Of a stretch of 64,000 bases of DNA, positions 47,621-57,328 are shown piece after piece. The notes under the pieces were generated by a model. That model did no database searches. It was not told where the DNA came from and worked only from the letters and a program-made list of their open reading frames with translations. Every line of letters starts with the position of its first letter. The stretch's first letter is position 1. This stretch comes from Humulus lupulus. Its lineage: Eukaryota; Streptophyta; Magnoliopsida; Rosales; Cannabaceae. The stretch is from NCBI RefSeq assembly GCF_963169125.1, contig NC_084802.1, positions 34,975,607 to 35,039,606 of the forward strand, read 5' to 3'. Position numbers and translations under genes: made by a program.

Positions 47621-48021
47621 TATGTTGTTAGTAGTTTTTCCTTGCTGGGCATTAGGCTCACTCCTTTTCTTTTAATATGATGCAGGAAAATAGAGATGCA
47701 GAGGCGGAAGGATTCTTGGAAGCTTAGTGTGTGTATGGAGGTGAATGGAGTGGATGGGCTGCGTGTCGATTCGAGGACAATGTTTTTTTTAGTCTCTTTA
47801 AAATTATGTTTTTATGTATTTTTCCGCATGTAGCTTTGTAAAATTTTTTATTTAAAGTTATGTTTTATTTTTAAATAATGAGCTCATTTATGTATTACAA
47901 ATATTGTTTCTTTAAAGTTTTCAATAAAGTTATGAATTTTCTTATGTATGTTATTTTCAAAGTTGTGCTTATGTCTAGTGGGTTTAATGACCTAAGTTTC
48001 ATAGATAGTTGGGTCGTTACA

Positions 48022-49340
48022 CGTGCCAATCGAACATCTAACGTCGCCCAGTATAACCGAGCCTAAACATGAAGATGTTTGCATGATAAATTCTGAGCCA
48101 ACCTGGATGACCCCGATAGTTGAATACCTTGAAGCCGACATTCTCCCAGAAGAACGGACCAAGGCTCGAAAACTGATGTATCAGATCCCCAGGTACACCA
48201 TTATAGATGGAAGGCTATATAGAATAGGACACTCCATGCCGTTACTCCGATGTGAGACTCCACCCGAGGCTAAGAAGATCATAGAAGAAATTCATGAAGG
48301 ATTCTGTGGAGAGCACACTTGGGGGCATAGCCTATCCAAGAAAATCATATGCCAAGGGTACTTTTGGCCTACAATCAAAGCAGATTCGTTCGATTACGTC
48401 AAGAGATGCGACAAGTGCCCACGGTTCGCCACAATCCCTTGAGCTCCACCTTCCGTGCTAACTATGATGACCTCCCCGTGGCCATTTGCGGTCTGGGGAA
48501 TCGACCTCATAGGTTCATTGCCAACTGGCAAAGGCGGAGTCAGATACGCAGTAGTCGCCGTAGATTACTTCCCGAAGTGGACCGAAGCCGAACCTCTAGC
48601 GACAATCACCTCGAAGAAAGTATTGGACTTCGTGGTAAAGAACATCATATGCCGATATGGGATTCCAAGGAAGATTGTGTTTGATAACGGTACTCAATTC
48701 GACAACGATCTGTTTACCAACTTTTGCAAAAAAATGGGATAATAAAAAGCTTCTCCTCTGTGGCCCATCCCCAGGCAAATGGCTAGGTCAAAGCTGTGAA
48801 TAAAACCCTAAAGAGTTCTCAAAAGAAAAAGTTGGAAGAAGCTAAAGGGAAATGGCCCGAAGAGTTGCCCCAAGTTCTGTGGGCATATCGAACCACAGCC
48901 CGTACTTCAACGGGACATACCCCCTTTTCTCTGGCATATGGATGCGAGGCTATGCTGCCAATCGGGGTCGAAATTCCCACAATTCGTGCCCTCGCTTATG
49001 ACCAAGCCTCGAACCAATCACAGCTCGAAGTAAGTCTAGACCTAATTGAAGAAAGAAGGGACGAAGCTCAGCTAAAAAATGCTGCATACCAACAACGAGC
49101 TACCCGTTATTTCAGTAAAAGAGTTCGAGATAGAAAATTCGGTGTGGGAGATTTGGTGCTGAGGTGTGTGTTCTTGGCAACATGAGATCCAGCTGCTGGC
49201 GTGCTCAGGCCTAATTGGTAAGGACCTTATCATATCGACTCAGTCATCCGACCTGGCATATACAAGTTGGCAAGATTGAATGGGAGTTTGGTACCACGAG
49301 CATGGAATGGCGAACATCTACGACCTTACTATCAATAGTG
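48022..49340 (+). pseudogene. Element A integrase
   Basis: HHCC region (HEGFCGEHTWGH ... CDKCPRF, about 48292-48430), then the core: VDYFPKWTE and DNGTQFD keep the first two Asp. The third catalytic residue is Lys (VKAVNK, about 48788-48805; B has VEAINK), preceded by a stop in place of Gln. A 1-base frameshift sits in the A-run near 48727. Stops also occur at 48440-48442 and 49183-49185. The C-terminal part ends near 49336. Inactive. Confidence 0.88.
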
Positions 49341-50341
49341 TAGGAATGATTTCACCTGTAACCATGCTTGTTTATTTTTACTATGTTCCTGTTAATAAAT
49401 TATTCGATTAAAGTTTGATTTCGTTCTAATATGCTGTATTTTTTGCAATCTCTCTTAATTTAATAACCTATGGTCACACTCATAGGATATTAAGGGGACA
49501 TTAGTGGTACATATACCATCAGCTTGAAAAAATGAAATAGCATGCGCAAAAAGCATACAAATGTTTGGATATAACCAAATGCGCGAGCTAAGATAGTTTG
49601 GACATAACCAAACTATAAAAAACATACAAGTGTTTGGATATAACCAAATGCACGAGCTAAGATAGTCCGGACATAACCAAACTATCAAAAACATACAAAT
49701 GTTTGGATATAACCAAACATGAGAGCTAAGAAAGTTGGACATAACCAAATTATCAAAAGATAAAAGTGTTTGGATGTAACCAAATATGCGAACTAGATCA
49801 AGAATATAAGTGTATGGATTACAAACCACACACGACCGTAATAAGTTTGGAACAAACCAGCTAAAACTAATCGACAGTAAGTTGGAACATAAACCCACTT
49901 CGCGTTAAGTCAAGATCGAGGCTGGAGTATCTTGCAAAACGATAGTTTCGACCTCATAACCTCAGGGAGCTACTCGAGTACGAGGAAAAGTAACTACAAA
50001 AGTAAGATATAACTAAACCACTCACGTTACACGCCATATAAGTACCTTCGGGTTCATGGTAAAAGTAATCTCCGACCTTGACAAATAACGAGGTCGGATG
50101 CAGATATTTCGAGCAAACTGTGCATGAATGCATTGAACCTCAAGCTTAAATCCACCACATGTTTGTATGAATAAACAAACATACAAGACACTTTAATATA
50201 AAACGCGTGAAATATTTCGACCTAAGAAAATAGCTCTTTCATGAGCTATAAATTGTCTTAGCCCCAGGGGCATAAAAAGCAAAAAATAAAAAATAAAAAC
50301 TATTACAAAGTGTTCAGAGGGATCCAGCCCCAAAGCAAGAT
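49341..50341 (+). other. Element A spacer between pol and antisense gene, with minisatellite
   Basis: No gene seen. 49553-49800 holds four units of about 69 bp, each with TTTGGATATAACCAAATG and GGACATAACCAAACTA (starts near 49563, 49632, 49701, 49768). A purine run AAGGGGA at about 49490 is a weak counterpart of B's internal PPT. Confidence 0.65.
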
Positions 50342-50914
50342 TTAGGAAGAAGGAGCATACTCCTTGGCCTTCTCAGCATCCTCCTTGGCCTTCTCAACAT
50401 CCTCCTTGGCCTTCTCAGCATCCTCCTTAGCTCTCTCTGCCTCCTTCCGAGCAGCCTCCTCCTCATCAAGTCGAGCTTGCCACTTGGCCACTAGATCCGC
50501 CTCGAAAGAGCCTAAGAAGCTGGTATCGAGATTGACATTACTGGCCCAGATCCTATACATGGCCAGGTCGACCGCCCGATCATTCTTCTCTTTAAACTCT
50601 GCAAGGAGGCACGCCTTTTCACCCTCCATAATATTGAAAGTGGCAGCCTTTTCCTCCTTAAGCTTGGCATTGATCTTTTCAAGCTCCGCGACTTGGGCAT
50701 TCACCTTCTCAAGCTCCGCGACCCGGGCATTCAGCTTCTCGAGCTCGGCTGTCTTGGCCTTTAGCTGTTCAGCTTCAGCCTCTATCTTTGACTTTGTGGC
50801 CTTAAGCTCGTCACTAAGCTTAAGTTGGAGATCCTTCGACTCTTGAGCATAAGACATGCTCGAATGGACCTTATTGTTCAACTTATAGTTAAGTTGAGCA
50901 GAGACAGCGAGAGT

Positions 50915-50988
50915 CTGGCATACAAAGAAATCAAATTAGAACATAAACTAAGTATAAATACAGCTAGCAACGAGATGAGAAAGGTTAC
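50915..50988 (-). other. Predicted last intron of A's antisense gene (74 bp)
   Basis: Minus-strand donor GCG|GTAACC and acceptor TATGCCAG. It links the basic region to the coiled-coil exon. Boundaries are plausible but not proven. Confidence 0.5.
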
Positions 50989-52217
50989 CGCAGCAGTGAG
51001 CTCGATGCTCTTCTCATAAAGAGTGTTTCAGTCTCGAGCATTGTTCAAGAACTGCCAATGAGGGGTGTCGAAGCTGCCAAAACTCTGGCCCACTCGAGAC
51101 AGAATGTCTGAGCCAAGTGTAGCCCCATGGGGTCCGGCCGCATTATCGATTACATACTCATTGACGTGAGTAGAAATCAACAGCAAATGTGTTTTGGAGG
51201 CTGAGGGCTTTTTCAGAGGTGGGCCAAGCACGGAGTGAGCCTGGATCGAAGGAGGAGCGGGAGGAATGGCCATAGAGGACGCCTCGACCTGAGGAGGTGG
51301 ATCCACGACTGAGCTTGGAGTAGCTGGAGCTGGTGTAGGAGGTGTCTTCTCGGTCCTCTTAAGGACCTTGGCAGGTCGGTCTGACCTCCGCGACCCCCTT
51401 GGGCGCTTACTCCTTTGTGCTCCCTCGCCACTAGCGAGCACATTGTCGAGGTCAAAATCCATATCACCTACATAGTTACACTACATAATGAGATATTCAA
51501 AGACAAAACAAGATAGCATGATACAGACAGGCAAAGAATAAAAAGACAAGAAGAGAGAAACCTAATTGGAACTCTCCCCCGAGCTCGTGCTCGACGACCA
51601 TGTAATTCCCCCATCTTTAGAGGAGGCGGGGGGAGTACCTTCCCTATAAGTGGAAGTCAGCCTCGAAAGGTCCCTATAGTCGTTTGTCCCGTATTGAACG
51701 ACTATTCCATCCCATACCTCGTTCAGACTATACATAGTGTCATACTTCCTGAGCCAATTATCGAACCTATGTACTCTCTCATCTACCTAGGACCAAACAT
51801 AAAAATGGTCCCTATCATCCTTGCACAATACTAATCTATCGGGTTTATGCTTAAGTAGTGAAGGAGACCACAAATTCGAGCTAAGGATGACTGTACCTCT
51901 GTCACTCGAGCTCGAGCTTGAGGCTTCATCATTGGCCTTGTTCCCCGATTGTGGGCTCCTGCGGCGTCGAACTGGAGATGGAGGCCTAGCATTTCGCCTC
52001 AGAGGAAGGCTGCCAGTTGAGAGAGGCACAAGATCCCACTGGGCATATTTTTTGTTGGACCAGTCAAATGTGGACTGATCTTTCTCCAGGAGGTCGCAGG
52101 CTCGGAGATTATCTTCGTGGAGGAGATAGGAGAGGGACCTTCTGTCGTAAGGGATCTGAAGCAGAGCTTCCTTATGCTCCTTCATCTCCTTGGAGGGGGA
52201 GGGACGATGGAAGTTGG

Positions 52218-52300
52218 CTAGAAAAATGAACATGTCATGGTTAAGCGCAAGCTGAACAAAAACCCGGGCACAAAAAAGAAGGAATTTTTTAGATACTTAC
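52218..52300 (-). other. Predicted second intron of A's antisense gene (83 bp)
   Basis: Canonical ATTC|GTAAGT donor and TTTTTCTAG acceptor on the minus strand. Removing it keeps the reading frame open: the codon split C + CC gives Pro, leading into NFHRPSP. The best-supported intron in the window. Confidence 0.75.
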
Positions 52301-53210
52301 GAATTCGTCTGAACGAATAATATTTGGATGGAGATAGGCCATCTGTCCAGAAGAAAGCCTTCTTGAAGTCTAGAGGATGGTTGGGAAGATCCTTGAAGAT
52401 CTTCTTCTCCTTGGGATAACTCGATAGGTAATATAAGCCATCCTCTCCCCGAGCTCGGGAGGGATTACTTTTCAGACAAAAGAGATACAAGATCTCCTTT
52501 GGCGAAGGTCCTTCCCACTTCAACTCATGGTAAAGCAACCTCAAGGTGGACAAAACCTTGTAAGAATTGGTATTGAGCTGGAAGGGAGCCAGCCCAACAA
52601 AATCGAAGAAGTCTTTAAAAAAGGACTTCAAAGGCAGCACACCCCCTGCCTTCATATGTTCCTGGCTCCAAGCTGCATACCTTAGCTTGCTGTCAGGATT
52701 CCCATCTCCCGGGGTGTGGAAACTTCGCTCGTGGGAGGTCGGAGCTCAACACCTCAGCGAGCCCGACAGTCTAATGTTGTGTAGGCCAAGGATGTCAGAG
52801 ATCTGCCCTAATGATGAGAACGAGCTCCAATAATGCTTGGCCTCGAAAAATTCCCTCTTCAGGGTAGGCATTGAGGTTGGCTGCGAGGTAGAAGGTTCCC
52901 CCATCAGCGAGAATTGGAGATCACCTGGCTTGAAAGCAACTGTCACTTTGAGCGTAGATTCGAGGGGGATCGGTCTAGGCTCGGGGTCCGGATCTGGATA
53001 GATGGCGACCCTTAGTTTTTTCCTTTTTCCTTCTTCGACCTCATCTATCTGATGTTGAAAGTGATATCGAATGTCCTCCTGCTCACACCTCAGTTCGTGC
53101 TCCCGAATCAAGCGTTGGTTACATGTGAAAGGAGACTCCGCGTTCGGAGTTACTGGTGAATAAGGAATCGTGAGCTTTGACCCCCACCACTTTCCCGAGT
53201 TCTACGACAT

Positions 53211-53703
53211 CTAGCAAGAGAGCAAAAGGGTGAGGGCCAAGCGAGCAAGAAATAATGAAAAAACGAGATGACGTAAGATCGAATATTCGAGGCTACAAGA
53301 CAAACTCGATCCAATGGATGAGGCCAGTCTCTCAAAGCGTGTATTCCACCGAAGGAAAGGAAGGTGGATTTATCTTTTGAAGATCCCGATATTTCAGGGA
53401 AAAAGTTGGCGGTTACCCAAAGAGTGGAATTTTTGGGAAATGTGCATTTTGCAAAACCCTAATTTTGTACCTGATATCTTGGTGTACAAGATACGCCATT
53501 CAAAATTCAAAAAATTTAGTAAAAGAACCATAACTGGGTTTTCTACGCATGAACTGGGTTTGGAACCCATGATATCAAACCTTAAGACTAGTATGTACTG
53601 AAATAATCTAATGTGCAAAACTAGCAAGGGAACAAATAGTAAACCAATGTAAACATGCATGAAAAAATATACGGGCATACGAAGCTATGAATAGGAAACT
53701 TAC
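53211..53703 (-). other. Predicted first intron of A's antisense gene (493 bp)
   Basis: Donor GTAAGT (53703-53698, minus strand), acceptor TTGCTAG immediately before the ATG. Confidence 0.65.
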
Positions 53704-53880
53704 ACAATGCGATTGGTGGAAACAGAGAGATTGATGATTGAATAAGAGGCTACAAAAAAGACCTCACAGAATCGAAGAGGTGCACGTTGTTCTGTCTTCG
53801 TGGCTTGGAGAACATGCAAGAGCGGGGTAGTATTCTCTGGTTTTTCTCTTCTTTTCTCTCTGCAAAAACTCGAACGTGAA
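53704..53880 (-). pseudogene. First, non-coding exon of A's antisense gene
   Basis: Sits between the reverse-strand TATA box and the GTAAGT donor, with CT-rich leader sequence. Start estimated from TATA position. Confidence 0.45.
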
Positions 53881-53907
53881 AGTGAAATGGGAATGAAGAA
53901 CAGGGTC

Positions 53908-53916
53908 CTATTTATA
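53908..53916 (-). promoter_or_regulatory. Reverse-strand TATA box of A's antisense gene
   Basis: TATAAATAG on the minus strand, 275 bp inside the 3' LTR and 205 nt before the donor. It equals the sense TATA box of A's own LTR (19256-19264). Confidence 0.6.
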
Positions 53917-54177
53917 AACCCATGGAAGTGTAAAGGGTCGGATTAATCTGGGCCAGTGGCCAGATTCCGTATCGGATCAAACAGTTAGGGACCTGTGAAT
54001 TGATAGTACCATAAAGAATGGCAGGCGGATAGACATGGGCAAGTTTCCAAGGTACTTAAGTACTTTGAGTGATCAATACCCGATCGACGCGTGTCCACAC
54101 TTGAGTGTATTTTATGGTACAGTTTCCAATGGGAGCAGTTCAAAAGTTTCCTTCGCATAGGATTTGAACTGATACTT

Positions 54178-54191
54178 TTGAGGGGGCAAAC
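54178..54191 (+). promoter_or_regulatory. Polypurine tract of element A
   Basis: TTGAGGGGGCAAAC directly before the 3' LTR. Confidence 0.75.
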
Positions 54192-55011
54192 TGTCACACC
54201 CGGATTTCGAGACCAGAAGTTATGACCTCGAAAACAGGACTTGTCAAGTGTGAGCTCAAAATATATGAAATACATTGTATGGTCCAGTTGTAAGATCTCC
54301 GAAGTAAAATGACGATCTCGAAAATGTGTAACCTCGGGATTCTTTCTGAGCTCGAAATGACATGACATTAGGATACATCCGTTATTGAGTGCCTTCGGAT
54401 TGAGTAGCCCGAGCTTGGGAAACGCAAGCTCGAGTGTGATAGCCTTGACAATATTTATCTGTTCCGAGCATGTCTTGGGGTAAGGTGGAAAGCTCATAGC
54501 AATACCATAAGTCTCGACAGCCACAGAGTCGATCGCTGATCTCGAGACCCGATGAGTCATCTGAGACAACCCGTTATGTATGAACATATTTATTGTTGTA
54601 TAATCCCAACATTTAAGGGATATTATTTAGTTTGTTATTCGTCCCCAGGTCTTCAGGGGACATTTCCTTGTATATAGAAGATACAACATTTTATGTAATT
54701 ATTTAAATTGATATACAGAATATCTCCCCGAAATATGTGGGAATGAACTCTGTAACCTCTCTATAAATAGAGGAGGAATGACCACTTGTAAAGGACCGAT
54801 TATCTGATATCTGGAGAGAAAAGTCTGGGTAATTCATCCTTGAAGAATTTCCAGAAAACTCCAAGTCTTAATAACATTAACTCGTGGACTAAGCAAATTT
54901 AACTGCTGAACCACGTAAAAACCTTCTTGTTTCTCCTTGCTATTCGTTTGCACCATATTTTACATTGTTTAATTGCTCTACGATTTAAGTTGACGAAAAA
55001 CGACGTCAACA
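54192..55011 (+). repeat. 3' LTR of element A (820 bp)
   Basis: Starts TGTCACACCC and ends CGTCAACA; direct copy of 18685-19505. TATA box at 54762-54770. Confidence 0.93.
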
Positions 55012-57328
55012 GTAGTATACATGCATAAATTATTTTTAGTTTCTAATGTATCTCACAATGTCCTTTAGTGAATTTGATGAAGAAAAAGAGCTCCAATCAC
55101 TTGATAAAAAATAAACTATCACACAAATTTATAAGGTAAAAAAATTATATGTACGTCTTTATTATTTATAAATAAATATGATTTAATTATTTAAATTATC
55201 ATAAAATATCTTTAAAATATCCTATTTTAATTAATTGATTGATTAATTTTTGTTTAAATATATGTTTCCTATAGTTTTTGAATTTGATAGTGACAACAAA
55301 AGATTATATATATTATATATTTAATATAATATTATGTTTAAGTTTAATTAAATTTTATTTACGTTCTAAAATATATGATTTATTATTTTTAAATAATTAT
55401 CATTGTAAAATATATTAATAATGTCTTATTTTAATTTGTTTAATTATTTATTTATCTTATTTTATTTAAGTTTAAGCCATGTTTACAATCTACTGTTAAA
55501 TATAAGAACTCTCATATCCTACGCTAAAATGGAAATATCCTACTCTGAGGCCAAAGAGAGAGACTTAACCTGGTGATGCCAATCCTCGATAACAAGAACA
55601 CACGAGCAATCCAACCCGTTGGATTTCCTTTTCCTCTTCCCATTCTTCTTCTGTAGGTTTCCCGGTATGTTAAAGTACATAGGAAAAAACACTGTTAAAA
55701 CCAAGATGATATGACACTCTAAAATCTCTTCAAAACACTCTCTCTTTTCTCATTTAATCTAATATTTTTATTCATTCTATGGATTAACATAATAATAGTA
55801 ATTTTTTTATTCATTTTATTTTTTTATTATTTTTATTAATTAATTTTAAAAAATGTAGTCACATGTAATTAATTAGTATAAATTTAATTACACATTAATT
55901 TAAATTAAAATAAGATATTTATAAGATGTTATTATTTAAATTAATAATATTATATATAAAAATCTCATGTTATTATTTAAATTAATAATATTATGTAAAA
56001 CTATCTCTTCTTGAACTACCGCATATTATAAATTGTATACACATTTATTATATAGTAGAATTTGAGCTATCACGTAGTTATTCATATCTCATTTTCCATC
56101 TTAATAATAACATAATAAAATGTACCATACACTTTTTAACATGTAGTTTTTTTTTTATTAAAAATTACTAAAATATAATATTAATTTAAATTCAAAACTA
56201 AAATATTTTAACAATTAAAAATATCAATATATATATTAATTTGATTAAAAATTTTATTTAGCTTAAATATCTGAACTGCTTAATCATTGAAAAATACCAA
56301 CAAAAAAAAAAATTAATTAAAAAAAATGTACAATACACATTTTCTCATGTAGTTATTCCTATTTACCATCTTAATAATAATAATAATCTAATAAAATGCA
56401 CCTCACTTGTTTTAACATGTAGTTTTTCATTAAAAATTATTAAGAAATAAAATTACTTTAAATTCAAAATTAAAATAACTTAACAATTAAAAATATCAAT
56501 ATATATACACATAATATTAATTTGATTATAAATTTATTTAGCTTGCTCAAGAGAATAGTAATCAATAATTCTAATTTCAATGTATAATTTTCTCTCCCTA
56601 TATATATGTGTGTGCATATCTAAAATTATTGGTTTGTGTGTATCCTATGAGTATCCTTCCAAGTGTACGAGCATTTCCTTAAGTCTTTCGTATATTATAT
56701 ACAACTACATGACTTTTAATGTATATCATGCATATTTCCACACACACATGATTATCAAACTATGTTCACACAGCAATATCTCAAAAAATATTTTCAAGTA
56801 AGTTTTGTTCACCTTAAAAATGTAGAGAAAACTCATCGATTGAGACCCGCAGATTACATAATAGTTTTCGGTTCTCTATATATCAATTTTTCTTATTATA
56901 TTATAATTATGTTTTTTATTCAAAAGTGAATAGTTGTAAAAAATATTATAATTATTATCATCAATCATCAATATTACTTATTGTATTTTCTCTCATTTGA
57001 TGTTTTATTAAGCTTGTGACAATACGATATTACTAATGATATTGCTTGGATTTGTGATTTGTTTTCACTATAGTAAATAAATATTTTCTAGATTGTAATT
57101 TTAGTGGACATTCCCACAGCAGCAAAAAATGCAGAGGTTGATGTGAAGCACGAAAAATTATTTTTAGAAACAAGGAATACATTATGAATTTAAAATAATA
57201 TTTATAAAAATAAATTAATTAATTAATTTAAATAATTTAAAATAGAATAAATTATTTTCAAGTTATACATATTCATGTGCTTAAATAAATGACGCCTCTA
57301 ATTTATGATCACGGATGACAACAACAAT
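55012..57328. other. AT-rich spacer, partly a duplicate of 1736-5250
   Basis: No intact gene. GATGACACTCTAAAATCTC-like sequence at about 55710 and all of about 56455-57190 match the left spacer, including TTTCCACACACACATGA and TTCAAAAGTGAATAGTTGTA. Cassandra and the MITE are absent here. A possible exon remnant lies on the minus strand at 55570-55650. Confidence 0.65.

Larger units (their letters stand above)
44166..48021 (+). mobile_element. Element D2: solo LTR inserted in A's pol, itself holding element F
   Basis: Ends TGTAGAGTCTAAG and GGGTCGTTACA, the same as D1 in reverse. Flanks CGTGT (44161-44165) and CGTGC (48022-48026) fit a 5-bp target duplication with one change. Without F and its duplication it is about 2.07 kb. 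It contains tandem repeats near 45580/47420 and 47498-47610. It splits A's RNase H from A's integrase. Confidence 0.83.
50342..53210 (-). pseudogene. Antisense gene of element A, coding exons
   Basis: The ATG at 53210 directly follows the acceptor CTTGCTAG; codon 3 is TAG. The region like Pfam PF04195 is at about 52530-52640 (VLPLKSFFKDFFDFVGLAPF). Exon 2 ends at 52301. After an 83-bp intron the frame continues at 52217 (NFHRPSPSKEMKEHK). A Ser-rich and acidic part follows, then a Pro-rich basic part (51028-51462). The last exon is a long coiled coil with EDAEKAK repeats (50342-50914). Further stops include 52746-52748 and 51787-51789. Function unknown; layout matches B. Confidence 0.78.
18685..55011 (+). 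mobile_element. Element A: Ty3/gypsy Tat-lineage retrotransposon, 36.3 kb span including nested insertions
   Basis: Matching LTRs at both ends, a perfect target duplication GTAGT (18680-18684 and 55012-55016), a PBS, gag, protease, a second RNase H, integrase, an antisense gene and a PPT. A's own sequence is 18685-22816, about 43816-44165, 48022-55011. The rest is C (with B and D1 inside) and D2 (with F inside). RT and the first RNase H are missing. The second RNase H plus the antisense gene point to the Tat lineage, perhaps Retand-like. It is non-autonomous. Confidence 0.9.

Noticed and set aside
37360..48021. A single DNA transposon with inverted ends TGTAA(T/C)GACCCAACTA
   Set aside because: The two ends belong to two separate solo LTRs in opposite orientation, each with its own target duplication, and different elements lie between.
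49553..49800. CRISPR-like array
   Set aside because: Units are contiguous 69-bp tandem repeats with no unique spacers, in a plant retrotransposon.
49455..49898. 147-codon minus-strand open frame with repeated WLYPNICMF-type segments
   Set aside because: It is the translation of the 69-bp minisatellite; the repeats are DNA-level and there is no domain.
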